Shown: positions 17,776 to 28,124 of the stretch, piece after piece
Layout: each line of letters opens with the position of its first letter
Position numbering within the stretch: the first letter of the stretch is position 1
NCBI RefSeq assembly: GCF_014646095.1
Contig: NZ_BMMU01000013.1
Location: 176,780 to 240,779 of the forward strand
From: Streptomyces lacrimifluminis
Lineage (GTDB): Bacteria > Actinomycetota > Actinomycetes > Streptomycetales > Streptomycetaceae
Direction: 5' to 3'
DNA length: 64,000 nt
Made by a program: the position numbers and the translations under genes
Notes under the pieces: model-generated
The model's input: the letters and a program-made list of their open reading frames with translations, nothing else
What the model was told of the DNA's origin: nothing
Database searches by the model: none

Positions 17776-19164
17776 ATGTCCCAGATGCCCCAGCCATCCC
17801 AGCGGACCGCCCTGTCCCGGTGCCCGAGCTGCGAGGAGCCGCTCGAATCGGGCGACCGGTTCTGCGGCGCGTGCGGGTACGACCTGTCGGCCGTGCCCCC
17901 GCTTCCCGGTGACTCCCCGACGCTCACCCTGAGCGGCGCCCTCGCGTCCGCGCCGCACCCGCCTCCGGAGGCCGCTTCCGTGGACTGGCCCCACGCGCCC
18001 GAAACCAGCGGTTCCGGCAAGCCGGCGCCCGTGCACCTGGCCACCGACCTCCCGGGCACCGACTCGGGCGGGACCGCGCTCCCGCCGGTTCCCGGCCGAC
18101 CGCCGATGCCCGGGCTGCCGCCCACGGGCTCACCGGTCTCCCCGGCCACGGGCGTCCGGTTCGACCGTCCCGCCGGCGGCGAGCCCGACGAGTACCCGCT
18201 CCAGGCGCCCGCCCCGCCCCCCGCCGGGACGGCGACGCCTCCGGCCGGAACCAAGGTGTGCGTGGCCTGCCGGGCGGGCCGGGTCGACAACGACGGCTAC
18301 TGCGAGAACTGCGGCCACGCCCAGCCGCGCGAGCGCGACCACATGGAGGACGAGGTCGGCCCGCTCGCCGCGGTCACCGACCGGGGTCTGCGCCACCACC
18401 GCAACGAGGACGCGTACGCGATCTCCCACACCACGCTGCCCGACCGCGCGCCCGCGCTGGTCGCCATCGTCTGCGACGGCGTCTCCTCGGCGACCCGCCC
18501 CGACGAGGCCTCGCTCGCCGCGTCCCGGGCGGCCGGCGACTCGCTGATGGCGGCCCTGCCCCAGGGCACCCACCCGCAGCAGGCGATGCACGACGCGATC
18601 ATCGCCGCCTCGCACGCCGTGAACGCGCTGGCGGACGAGCCCGGCGGGGCCCGCGAACACACCCCGCACCAGAACTCCCCGGCCTGCACGCTGGTGGGCT
18701 CCGTCGTCACCCCGACGCTGCTGGTCGTCGGCTGGGTCGGCGACAGCCGCGCCTACTGGGTCCCGCTGGACCGCTCCACCGCCCCGGCCCGGCTCACCGA
18801 GGACGACTCGTGGGCCGCGCAGATGGTCGCCGCGGGCCTGATGAACGAGGCGGAGGCGTACGCCGACGAGCGCGCCCACGCCATCACGGGCTGGCTCGGC
18901 GCGGACGCGTACGAACTGGAGCCGCACACCGCTTCCTTCAAACCGGACCGGCCAGGTGTGGTCGTGGTGTGCACGGACGGACTGTGGAACTACGCGGAGG
19001 CGGCGGACGAACTGGCCGAAATTCTCCCGCCGGACGCCGCGTCGCGCCCGCTGCACGCCGCCCGGGTTCTGGTCGGCCACGCCCTGGACGGTGGGGGCCA
19101 CGACAACGTAACAGTGGCCGTCGTGCCGTTCCCCGCCCCGTCGCAGGGGGCAGGATCGGCCTGA
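17776..19164 (+). CDS. PP2C-type Ser/Thr phosphatase with two N-terminal zinc ribbons
   Basis: This 462-residue protein starts with a zinc ribbon (C16, C19, C30, C33), a long Pro-rich linker, a second ribbon near residue 162 (CVAC ... CENCG) and then a PP2C domain (about 190-455). The metal and phosphate motifs are intact: RNEDAYAI, CDGVSS, WVGDSRAYW, CTDGLWNY and GGHDNVTV. It starts three bases after the pknG stop (ATG 17776), so it is translationally coupled. It is the natural candidate to reverse phosphorylation by the adjacent kinase. The double ribbon matches that of the kinase and of the FHA protein downstream. Confidence 0.9.
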   Translation: MSQMPQPSQRTALSRCPSCEEPLESGDRFCGACGYDLSAVPPLPGDSPTLTLSGALASAPHPPPEAASVDWPHAPETSGSGKPAPVHLATDLPGTDSGGTALPPVPGRPPMPGLPPTGSPVSPATGVRFDRPAGGEPDEYPLQAPAPPPAGTATPPAGTKVCVACRAGRVDNDGYCENCGHAQPRERDHMEDEVGPLAAVTDRGLRHHRNEDAYAISHTTLPDRAPALVAIVCDGVSSATRPDEASLAASRAAGDSLMAALPQGTHPQQAMHDAIIAASHAVNALADEPGGAREHTPHQNSPACTLVGSVVTPTLLVVGWVGDSRAYWVPLDRSTAPARLTEDDSWAAQMVAAGLMNEAEAYADERAHAITGWLGADAYELEPHTASFKPDRPGVVVVCTDGLWNYAEAADELAEILPPDAASRPLHAARVLVGHALDGGGHDNVTVAVVPFPAPSQGAGSA

Positions 19165-19266
19165 GGGCACTGACACGGGGGTGTCCGCGGAAGGACCGGA
19201 GGGGACTGGTCCGCATACAGTCAACGCTCCACGGATGTGGGGTTCTCGAGGGGGAGCGAAGCACGC

Positions 19267-20613
19267 ATGGCCAATTTCTCGAAGTCGAACGTGCCGCAGT
19301 TCTCGGTCGACGTCTACCAGAACGAGTACCTGCCCGACGGCGGCCGTGAGGTCAGCGCGATCGTGACGGTCACCGCGACCGGCGGCGGCACGGTCGGCAC
19401 CGGCGTCTCGGCGCCCCACCTCTACTCACCGGGCCAGGGTCCGGACGCGGCCGTGGCGATCATGGTCGACTGCTCCGGCTCGATGGACTACCCGCCGACC
19501 AAGATGCGGGGCGCCCGGGAGGCGACGGCCGCCGCGATCGACGCCGTGCGCGACGGTGTGCACTTCACGGTGATCGACGGCACACACGTCGCCAGGGAGG
19601 TCTATCCGGGCGGTGGGCGGCTCGCGGTCGCCGACGCCACCACCCGCGAGCAGGCCAAGCAGGCGCTGCGCCGGCTGAGCGCGGGCGGCGGCACGGCCAT
19701 CGGCACCTGGCTGCGCCTCGCCGACCGGCTGCTGTCCTCGTCCGAGGTCGCCATCCGGCACGGCATCCTGCTCACCGACGGCCGCAACGAGCACGAGTCG
19801 CCGGAGGACCTGAAGGCCGCCCTGGACTCCTGCGCCGGCCGCTTCACCTGCGACGCGCGGGGCGTGGGCACCGACTGGGAGGTCAAGGAGGTCACCGCCA
19901 TCGCCTCCGCGCTGCTGGGCACCGCCGACATCGTCGCCGACCCGGCCGGCCTCGCCGGCGACTTCACGCAGATGATGGAGACGGCCATGGGCAAGGAGGT
20001 CGCGGACGTCGCCCTCAGGCTGTGGACCCCGCTCGGCACGGAGATCAAGTTCGTCAAGCAGGTCGCGCCCACCGTCGCGGAGCTGACCGACCGCCGCACG
20101 GAGGCGGGCCCGCGCGCCGGTGACTACCCCACCGGTTCCTGGGGAGACGAGTCGCGTGACTACCACGTGTGTGTCGAGGTGCCCTCCGCCGGCCTGGGCC
20201 AGGAGATGCTGGCAGCCCGTGTCTCCCTGGTGATCCCACAGCCCGACGGCAGCGCCCAGAACCTCGGCGCCCAGGGCCTTGTCCGGGCCGTGTGGACCGA
20301 CGACATGGCGGCCTCGACGTCGATCAACCCACAGGTCGCGCACTACACGGGTCAGGCCGAACTGGCACAAGTCATCCAGCAGGGTCTGGACGCCCGCAAA
20401 GCGGGTGATGTCGACGGCGCAACGGCCAAGCTGGGGCGGGCCGTTCAGCTCGCCAGCGCCTCCGGAAACGCGGATACTGCGAAGCTGCTGGCGAAGGTGG
20501 TGGACGTCGTCGACGCCGCGGCAGGTACTGTGCGACTGAAGGCGAAGGTCGAAGAGGCCGACGAGATGACACTCGAGACACGGTCCACAAAGACTGTTCG
20601 TGTAAAGAAGTAA
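19267..20613 (+). CDS. VWA-domain protein of the signalling cluster
   Basis: A 448-residue cytosolic protein with a von Willebrand A domain (about 60-250). The MIDAS metal site is present (VDCSGSM, DxSxS form) with a later Thr/Asp pair (GGGTAIGTW, LLTDGRNEH). The C-terminal half is mixed alpha/beta and ends in an Arg/Lys-rich tail. VWA proteins next to PP2C, FHA and kinase genes usually mediate metal-dependent protein binding. The ATG at 19267 follows GGGGGAG, and the gap to the phosphatase gene is about 100 bases, so it may have its own promoter. Confidence 0.88.
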   Translation: MANFSKSNVPQFSVDVYQNEYLPDGGREVSAIVTVTATGGGTVGTGVSAPHLYSPGQGPDAAVAIMVDCSGSMDYPPTKMRGAREATAAAIDAVRDGVHFTVIDGTHVAREVYPGGGRLAVADATTREQAKQALRRLSAGGGTAIGTWLRLADRLLSSSEVAIRHGILLTDGRNEHESPEDLKAALDSCAGRFTCDARGVGTDWEVKEVTAIASALLGTADIVADPAGLAGDFTQMMETAMGKEVADVALRLWTPLGTEIKFVKQVAPTVAELTDRRTEAGPRAGDYPTGSWGDESRDYHVCVEVPSAGLGQEMLAARVSLVIPQPDGSAQNLGAQGLVRAVWTDDMAASTSINPQVAHYTGQAELAQVIQQGLDARKAGDVDGATAKLGRAVQLASASGNADTAKLLAKVVDVVDAAAGTVRLKAKVEEADEMTLETRSTKTVRVKK

Positions 20614-20653
20614 CCGAACAAACGTTGCTCAGAGGAGAGGGGGAAGCGCCGAC

Positions 20654-22024
20654 ATGCCGACCTGCCCGAACGGACACCAGTCGGGTTCCGACGACTGGTG
20701 CGAGGTCTGCGGTCACCGCATGGCCGGTGCCGTGCCCCCGCCCCCGCCGCCACCCCCGGCGCCCGGTTACGGCTATCCGCCGCCGGGTTCCGCCACCGGT
20801 GCGCCCGGCAGCCGCTCGCACCTGTCCGCCGTGCCGGACGCCGAGCAGGAGCTGTGCCCGCAGTGCCGCACCCCGCGTGAGGGGGGCGCTCCGTTCTGCG
20901 AGGAGTGCCGGTGGAACTTCCTGACGAACACGGCGACCTCGTACACCCCGGCCGCCCCGCGCCCGCCGGCGCCCGGACCGGGCCAGGGATACGGAGCGGG
21001 CCCCGGAGGCGCGGCCCCCGGCCAGCGGTTCCCGTCTCCGCCGCCCGGCCCGTCCTACGGCGGTGGCGGCGACGGCTACGAATACCAGGGCTCCCGCCCG
21101 TCGCAGATGAACCGCCCCGCCGAACCGATCCCGCCCTTCGGCAACGACCCCTCACGCCCGGTCCCCCCGCCGCCGGGACCCACCCCCGGCGGTCCTGGTA
21201 ATCCTGGTGGCCCTAGTGGCCCTGGTGGTACGTCCGCCGGCGGGCCACAGGGTTACCCGCCCGGCGGACACGGCGGACCCGGCGGATCGCAGGGGTACCC
21301 GTCCTCCGGACTCCCTCCCACCTCCGGCGGGCCCCAGGGCTACCAGCCGCCAGGAGGCCCTGGAGGGCCCGGTGGCGCGCCGCAGGCGTTCCAGCCGTCC
21401 GGTCCCCCGCCCGCGTTCCCGCAGGAGACGGGCCGGCGCGGTGGCTCGCAGCCAGGCGGCGGCTTCGGCGGCGGTGACGACGACTGGGTGATCTCCCCGC
21501 CGTCCGGCGGTCCGAGCGGACCGCCTCCCCCGCAGCAGGGCGGCGGCTACGGGTACCCGCAGCCCGGCATGGCGCAGGCCCCGCCCGCGCCCGGCGGCGG
21601 CTACGGCCAGCAGCAGCCGCTGACCTGGTCCGCGACGATCGGCCCGGACCGCGAGTACTTCATGGCGATGATGCAGCGCTCCGGCCCCGAAGCCGCGGGC
21701 CTGAACCTGCCCGCGTACTCGCCGGAGCAGCAGCGCCGGCTCACCGGCAACCAGATCACGATCGGCCGCCGCCGTCACTCCACGGGCGAGTCCCCGGACA
21801 TCGACCTGGCGGTGCCACCGGAGGACCCGGGCGTCTCGCACCAGCACGCGGTACTGGTCCAGCAGCCCGACGGCAGCTGGGCGATCGTCGACCAGAACTC
21901 GACGAACGGTACGACGGTCAACAACTCCGAGGAACCCATCCAGCCCTTCGTCCCCGTACCGCTGCAGGACGGCGACCGGGTGCACGTGGGCGCGTGGACG
22001 ACGATCACGATCCGCCGGGGCTAG
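20654..22024 (+). CDS. FHA-domain protein with two zinc ribbons and Pro/Gly-rich linker
   Basis: A 456-residue protein in three parts. Two short zinc ribbons come first (C4, C16, C19 with H8 as a possible fourth ligand; C68, C71, C82, C85). A long Pro/Gly/Gln-rich disordered linker (about 95-365) follows. The C-terminal FHA domain (about 375-456) has ITIGRRRHS, SHQHA and NSTNGTTVN, the phosphothreonine-binding loops. FHA proteins (GarA/OdhI) are the known partners of PknG, so this is a likely target or reader of the neighbouring kinase. No GarA-like N-terminal Thr motif is seen. The gene starts after a strong GAGGAGAGGGGG site and ends the cluster. Confidence 0.88.
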   Translation: MPTCPNGHQSGSDDWCEVCGHRMAGAVPPPPPPPPAPGYGYPPPGSATGAPGSRSHLSAVPDAEQELCPQCRTPREGGAPFCEECRWNFLTNTATSYTPAAPRPPAPGPGQGYGAGPGGAAPGQRFPSPPPGPSYGGGGDGYEYQGSRPSQMNRPAEPIPPFGNDPSRPVPPPPGPTPGGPGNPGGPSGPGGTSAGGPQGYPPGGHGGPGGSQGYPSSGLPPTSGGPQGYQPPGGPGGPGGAPQAFQPSGPPPAFPQETGRRGGSQPGGGFGGGDDDWVISPPSGGPSGPPPPQQGGGYGYPQPGMAQAPPAPGGGYGQQQPLTWSATIGPDREYFMAMMQRSGPEAAGLNLPAYSPEQQRRLTGNQITIGRRRHSTGESPDIDLAVPPEDPGVSHQHAVLVQQPDGSWAIVDQNSTNGTTVNNSEEPIQPFVPVPLQDGDRVHVGAWTTITIRRG

Positions 22025-22075
22025 GGCGGGGACCGGCCGGGAACAGGGCCAGGGACAAGGCCGGGAACAGTACTG

Positions 22076-23062
22076 TCAAACAGACAGGGGCCAGGAGTAC
22101 GGACCCGTGGGTTCGTCGAGCCAGGCCCACTCCCGGTCGCCGCTGACGGTGATCCCGTACCGCTCCCGCACCGGTCGGTCCTCGCGCTCCCACAGCGCGT
22201 AGGCCTCCTGCGGGTCCAGGCTGCCCCGGGTGAGCGTCAGCAGGAACCGGAACAGCTCGTGCTCGCGTGCCCGGGCCGGGAGTGCGGCCAGGTGCGGGAC
22301 GGCGGGTTCCGGCCGGCTCGTCCCCCGCAACGGCACGAAGTAGGCGGACGTGTGCAGGAAGCGGCCCTCGGCGTGCTCGGCGTCCAGGACCGTGAGGGCG
22401 GCCAGGCCGGTGGCGAACGGCGTCAGGATGCGGGCGCCGGGACGGCACTGGGCGAGCCACGCGCGCGGGACCGAGGTGAGCGTGCAGGTCGCGATGATCC
22501 GGTCGAAGGGGCCCCGCTCGGGCACTCCCCGGGCACCGTCGCCGGTGACGACGACCGGGCGGTGTCCGGCGGCGGCCAGATGCCGGCGGGCCGACTCGGT
22601 GATCTCCGGGTCCAGATCCACCGTCGTGACCAGCGCGTCACCGAGGCGGTGCGCGAGCAGCGCCGCGTTGTACCCCGTACCGGCACCGATCTCCAGGACG
22701 TTGTGCCCGTCCTCGACCTCCAGTGCGGCGAGCATCATGGCCATGAGCGAGGGCTGACTGCTGGAGGAGACCAGCTCACCGTCGCGCACCCGGGTCGCGA
22801 GCGGAGCGTCCGTGTAGGCGCCGCGCAGCCAGCGCTCACGCGTGCGCGCGTCGGGGCTCCCGCCCCACAGCCGCTGCCGGCCGGACACGGCACCGGCGTA
22901 GTAGTACGGCACGAACAGATGCCGTGGCACCGCCTCGAACGCCTCCCGCCAGACCGGATCACCGTCCCAGGCCCCGCTCGCCTCGATCACCCGCAGGAGT
23001 TCGGCCCGCGCCGAGGCGGCGAGGTCGTCGTCCCTGCCCTCGTGGACAGCGTGCGCGCTCAT
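22076..23062 (-). CDS. Protein-L-isoaspartate O-methyltransferase family protein
   Basis: A 328-residue SAM-dependent methyltransferase. Motif I is VLEIGAGTGYNAALLA, followed by VTTVDLDPE and the post-I region GDGARGVPERGPFDRIIAT, all characteristic of PCMT-type enzymes. These repair isoaspartyl residues or, in some actinobacterial relatives, modify peptides. The protein is longer than the classical 210-residue PCMT, with an extra C-terminal domain of about 110 residues. The ATG at 23062 was preferred over the longer open frame because homologous N-termini of this type are short. It converges on the FHA gene with only about 50 bases between. Confidence 0.82.
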   Translation of the reverse strand: MSAHAVHEGRDDDLAASARAELLRVIEASGAWDGDPVWREAFEAVPRHLFVPYYYAGAVSGRQRLWGGSPDARTRERWLRGAYTDAPLATRVRDGELVSSSSQPSLMAMMLAALEVEDGHNVLEIGAGTGYNAALLAHRLGDALVTTVDLDPEITESARRHLAAAGHRPVVVTGDGARGVPERGPFDRIIATCTLTSVPRAWLAQCRPGARILTPFATGLAALTVLDAEHAEGRFLHTSAYFVPLRGTSRPEPAVPHLAALPARAREHELFRFLLTLTRGSLDPQEAYALWEREDRPVRERYGITVSGDREWAWLDEPTGPYSWPLSV

Positions 23063-23211
23063 ACGTCCACTGTCCTGCGCCCGGCGCCGGGACGCGAGCG
23101 CCGATACCGGCCGAGACGGAAGCGGACGGTCAGTGCGGCCCCGGGCGGGGGGTCCTAGGGCTTCAGTCCTCGGCCGGTCCGTCTGAGACCATGGGTGATG
23201 TGCTGCACCTA

Positions 23212-23240
23212 CCGGGGGACAACCCCCGGACCCCCGGCCG
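23212..23240. repeat. 29-bp repeat with perfect hairpin, copy 2
   Basis: CCGGGGG-acaa-CCCCCGG is followed by ACCCCCGGCCG, differing from the copy at 8662-8690 by a single base in the loop. It lies about 45 bases upstream of the globin start, within the divergent spacer. Confidence 0.7.
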
Positions 23241-23286
23241 CAAGAGCCTGGGGCCGACCAGAGCGACATTGTGAGGCCGAACCGAC

Positions 23287-23691
23287 GTGAACGAGATTCC
23301 GCGCGGCACGCTTCAGGAGCAGACCTTCTACGAGCAGGTCGGCGGCGAGGAGACCTTCCGGCGCCTCGTGCACCGGTTCTACGAGGGTGTCGCCGAGGAC
23401 CCGCTGCTGCGGCCCATGTATCCGGAGGAGGACCTGGGCCCCGCCGAGGAGCGCTTCACGCTGTTCCTGATCCAGTACTGGGGCGGCCCCACGACGTACA
23501 GCGAGAACCGCGGCCACCCCCGGCTGCGGATGCGCCACGCCCCCTTCGCCGTCGACCGGGCCGCGCACGACGCGTGGCTGAAGCACATGCGCGTCGCCGT
23601 CGAGGAGCTCGGCCTCTCCGAGGAGCACGAGCGGACGCTGTGGAACTACCTGACGTACGCGGCGGCCTCGATGGTCAACACGGAGAGCTGA
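23287..23691 (+). CDS. glbO: Group II truncated haemoglobin (GlbO type)
   Basis: A 134-residue globin of the 2-on-2 fold. Family signatures are the N-terminal TFYEQVGGEETFRRLVHRFY, the MYPEEDL turn, YWGGPTTYSE and the proximal haem His in RMRHAPFAVD, followed by a Trp at the G8 position (HDAWLKHM). GlbO-type globins bind O2 tightly and act in oxygen or NO/peroxide chemistry. The start is GTG 23287. It is a single gene between the methyltransferase and a convergent set of genes. Confidence 0.92.
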   Translation: MNEIPRGTLQEQTFYEQVGGEETFRRLVHRFYEGVAEDPLLRPMYPEEDLGPAEERFTLFLIQYWGGPTTYSENRGHPRLRMRHAPFAVDRAAHDAWLKHMRVAVEELGLSEEHERTLWNYLTYAAASMVNTES

Positions 23692-23698
23692 GCGGTTC

Positions 23699-24391
23699 TC
23701 AGCGGACGCTGACGTCCAGCGCCCCGAGTCCCGTCCTGCGCACGGCGATCGAGCCGTACGGGGTGCGCAGCCGCAGCCAGGGCCCTGACGAGACCAGCGC
23801 GAGCGGCGCCTCACCGGACGCCCGGGCGCCCTGTGCCGGCCGCAGGAAGCCCAGGGACTGCGCCGCGTGCACGGCCCGTACGGGCAGGTGGGTGTCCCCC
23901 ACCGTCCGGGTCCAGATCTCCCGCCCGATCCGGTCGAGTTCGGCGCGGGTACGCAGCTCGGGCGCCAACTCCTGCGTACGGGAACGGAATTCGGCGACCG
24001 CTGCGGCGACCATGGCGCGCAGCGCCTCCGGTTCGGGCAGGCCGGCCTCCGGTCGCCAGCCGCCGCGCGGGGGCAGCACCCCGGCCCAGGGCGGACCGGT
24101 CACCGCGCCGGGGACGGTGAGCGTGGCTGCCGACTCGTCCACCGCCTCCAGGAGCTCGCCGGCCGACACGGTGACGTCGAGGGCGACGTCCAGCCCGTTC
24201 TCGTACGGCTTGGCGAGCCGGGCCGCGCGAATCGCGAGGACCTCGAAGGACGGGGGTCGCCCGAACACGGCGACGGCGGTGCCCGCCGCCTGGAGACGCA
24301 CCGCCGCCCCACGGTCGTAGTGGAGCAGCCGGGCGAGGAAGGCGGCGAGGTCGGCCGCCTCCCCCTCGTCGGCGAGGTGCAGAGCCGTCAT
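23699..24391 (-). CDS. Conserved-type hypothetical protein
   Basis: The 230-residue protein is not recognised. It is soluble, with an N-terminal mixed region (LADLAAF-like helix, AVAVFGRPPSFEVLAIR) and a helical C-terminal half. It has no signal peptide or catalytic motif that stands out. Its ATG overlaps the stop of the thioesterase gene upstream (ATGA), so both are translated together and may be functionally linked. Confidence 0.75.
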   Translation of the reverse strand: MTALHLADEGEAADLAAFLARLLHYDRGAAVRLQAAGTAVAVFGRPPSFEVLAIRAARLAKPYENGLDVALDVTVSAGELLEAVDESAATLTVPGAVTGPPWAGVLPPRGGWRPEAGLPEPEALRAMVAAAVAEFRSRTQELAPELRTRAELDRIGREIWTRTVGDTHLPVRAVHAAQSLGFLRPAQGARASGEAPLALVSSGPWLRLRTPYGSIAVRRTGLGALDVSVR

Positions 24392-24822
24392 GCGGCGACG
24401 GCCCCGCCCTCGTCGTCCGCGTTCTCGTCCTCAGCCGCGTCCATGTACTCCTCCAGGAACTCCCGTTCCTCGGAGGTGATGCGGCGCGGGCTCTGTGTCG
24501 CGAAGTCGAACGGCACGACGACCGTCGAGGCCTGGACGTACACCTGGTCCGCGTCCTTGACCTCGTAGGTGAGCGTGAAGGACGCCGCTCTTATGCGCGT
24601 GACCCACAACTCGATGTCCACGGGCGCGTGCCGGTGGACCAACTGCCTTTTGTAGTCGATCTCATGGCGCGCCACCACGGACCCCTGCTGGAAATCCTTG
24701 TCCGGGCGGAACAGGAAGTCGATACGGGCTTCCTCCAGGTAGCGGAGGAAGACCACGTTGTTGACGTGGCCGTACGCGTCCATGTCCGCCCAGCGCAGCG
24801 GGCAGCGGTAGATGTGCCGCAA
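24388..24822 (-). CDS. Hotdog-fold acyl-CoA thioesterase
   Basis: A 144-residue 4-hydroxybenzoyl-CoA thioesterase/FcbC-type protein. The active-site segment RWADMDAYGHVNNVVFLRYLEEAR is present, with the catalytic Asp and the HVNN helix. Such enzymes hydrolyse acyl-CoA thioesters. The start is a TTG at 24822 directly preceding RHIYRCPLRW; no better in-frame start is present. The acidic C-terminus (DAAEDENADDEGG) is an unusual tail. It lies seven bases after the ettA gene stop and is in one transcription unit with it. Confidence 0.88.
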   Translation of the reverse strand: MRHIYRCPLRWADMDAYGHVNNVVFLRYLEEARIDFLFRPDKDFQQGSVVARHEIDYKRQLVHRHAPVDIELWVTRIRAASFTLTYEVKDADQVYVQASTVVVPFDFATQSPRRITSEEREFLEEYMDAAEDENADDEGGAVAA

Positions 24823-24828
24823 GATCGA

Positions 24829-26493
<1,665 letters not shown>

Positions 26494-26537
26494 GAGAAAC
26501 CGTCCGGCAGCTTGAAATCTGGCAGTGGTGGGATACA

Positions 26538-26573
26538 CCCCATCTTGCCTGACCGCCACCCCTGGGGGGAAAC
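26538..26573. repeat. Putative att site, left copy of 36-bp direct repeat
   Basis: This sequence matches 29291-29326 at 32 of 36 positions. The longest identical blocks are CCCCATCTTGCC and ACCGCCACCC. It lies 45 bases upstream of the ettA start. The two copies bound a low-GC segment that carries a tyrosine integrase, so attL/attR is the simplest reading, though the copies are not identical. Confidence 0.6.
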
Positions 26574-27123
26574 CCGTATGGCGGAGGGGCCGTGACCAGG
26601 GGCGCAGCGGGCGGGCGCGCGCTCGGTACCCGTCGTTGTTGGTCGTTGTTGGCCGTCGCTGGCCGCCCTCGGACGGCCCGTAGACGGCCCGAGAGATGGG
26701 CTCCGACCTGCTGCGATACGGTGCCCGGCGAACATTCACGGCCGATGGCCGCGAGGGTCTCGGCGGCGGGTCCCCCCCGGGAGGAGAGAGATTCACCTCA
26801 GGCAGGCCAGCACCGAAGCGCAATGCTCTCCACATGCTTTCCGACTGTGCGTAGGCCGTACGGGGGGCGTCCGTGGGGGTTCAGGGCACGTGGGGCTGGG
26901 TGCGCGTATGGCGGTGAACGGTGGCGCCTGACAACGCACCTAGGCAAAGACACAGGACAACGAGCGGTCGCCCGCCGCAGCGCGAACAGACGTAGCAAAA
27001 GCCTATATCCGTAGCAAGAGGGCGAAGAAGCCAGCACTTCCCCACTAGTGACGTCAGGCCGTCGCGTGGACACAACAGGAATCCCAGGTGACACACCAAC
27101 CCTGAATCTAGAAGTACAACCAG
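26574..27123. other. Left part of the integrative element, no gene
   Basis: About 550 bp without a convincing coding frame. It contains a GACGGCCC-nnnn-GACGGCCC pair at 26672-26690 that recurs at 29194-29212 near the other end. Base composition falls from chromosomal GC levels towards the orphan genes. It may hold integrase arm sites and the promoter of the gene at 27124. Confidence 0.45.
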
Positions 27124-27504
27124 ATGAGCTCGCCAGCTCAGGCGTTCCAGCCGACGACAGCTTCTCAAGTAGTCGATGCTGGGCACGTTGCGGCACCGAC
27201 GGGCAAGTGGAAGGTCAAGGTTACATTCTTCGGACGGTCGGGCGAAGATATTCCACTGAGGCAGGGGGACTTAAATTTCGGTTACGTGCACATCCAAGAC
27301 GGGCACCCCATCAACGACACCTCCCTGTACGGGTACATCGACAAGACGCTAGACTCCGGCAACTACGGAAGCCCCTCAGGCGGCAAGGTGACCGTCAGGT
27401 ACAACACCGGGTCTGGGACGTTCCGGGTAGTCTTTTCGGAACGAGAGGACAGTCAATCCGGGGACGGTCGCCCGGTAGGCATCATCACAGCCTTCATGGA
27501 GTGA
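27124..27504 (+). CDS. Orphan protein of the integrative element (TTA-containing)
   Basis: The 126-residue protein is not recognised. It has no signal peptide; residues 26-125 look like a beta-rich domain (GKWKVKVTFFGRSGE, GKVTVRYNTGSGTFRVVF). The GC content is clearly lower than that of neighbouring chromosomal genes. Codon 50 (27271-27273) is a TTA, read in Streptomyces only by the bldA tRNA, so expression may depend on development. The ribosome binding site before the ATG is weak. It is followed 22 bases later by a second orphan gene. Confidence 0.6.
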   Translation: MSSPAQAFQPTTASQVVDAGHVAAPTGKWKVKVTFFGRSGEDIPLRQGDLNFGYVHIQDGHPINDTSLYGYIDKTLDSGNYGSPSGGKVTVRYNTGSGTFRVVFSEREDSQSGDGRPVGIITAFME

Positions 27505-27526
27505 TCCTCGAAAGGGGGGCGGAAGT

Positions 27527-27877
27527 TTGGCAGATCAAGAGCCTCGCGGTGGACTGTCACCGCACGAGTGGCTCGCCAGATTCCAGGATTACGCAGAAGA
27601 AAAACTTCGCAACCAACTTGCCTCCGAAGAGGACGCCGGCTCTCTTCGTGACCTAGTCCTTGCTCACCGCGAGGACGGCGTTTGGGCGATTGTCACATTC
27701 GTGATGGAATCGGTCCCCTCAGTCACGTTCATCCGTAGCCAACGGGTAATGCCGGACTTGAGTTCGGAATGGGACCCAGATTTTGCGGCCATATTGTTCG
27801 AAACTCACTTGATCGAGTGGTTTCACGTGGACGCTAAACGTAGAGCTCCAGATTCCAGCGGAACGGTCAGAAACTAG
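27527..27877 (+). CDS. Orphan acidic protein of the integrative element
   Basis: The 116-residue protein is not recognised. It begins at a TTG (27527) after AAAGGGGGG, a very good ribosome binding site. The predicted fold is mixed alpha/beta, acidic in the first half (HEWLARFQDYAEEKL, ASEEDAGSLRDLV), with a hydrophobic WAIVTFVMESVPSVTF strand region. It sits in tandem with the orphan gene at 27124, and both are closed by a strong hairpin at 27913. A joint role as a small two-gene cargo is possible, but no function can be assigned. Confidence 0.6.
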   Translation: MADQEPRGGLSPHEWLARFQDYAEEKLRNQLASEEDAGSLRDLVLAHREDGVWAIVTFVMESVPSVTFIRSQRVMPDLSSEWDPDFAAILFETHLIEWFHVDAKRRAPDSSGTVRN

Positions 27878-27912
27878 TTTTTCCTGGAATTCAGCAATAC
27901 AGTAGCCGCGCG

Positions 27913-27949
27913 AGAGCGCCGCCCACCTATACAAGGTGCGCGGCGCTCT
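27913..27949 (+). terminator. Long perfect-stem terminator after the orphan genes
   Basis: AGAGCGCCGC and GCGGCGCTCT pair fully; inside them CACCT pairs with AGGTG around an ATACA loop. Only one C-C mismatch interrupts the stem, and TTACGTTCGT follows. It ends 14 bases before the integrase reading frame opens. Confidence 0.85.
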
Positions 27950-28124
27950 TACGTTCGTCTAATTCATTGGCCAGAGGCTGACCAATGCCGACGGCAAGAC
28001 CGTCCGCGTCAAGAGCGACCGCTACGGCGTCGGACTCCGTTACCGCGCCCGCTACGTCGGCCCCGACGGAACAGAGCAGTCCAAGAGCTTCCCTGACCGT
28101 CAGAAGACGCTCGCAGAGAAGTGG

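Noticed and set aside
26881..27186. Minus-strand frame of 101 residues at the left end of the integrative element
   Set aside because: It has no ribosome binding site, no protein-like pattern and overlaps the start of the gene at 27124. It is probably chance.
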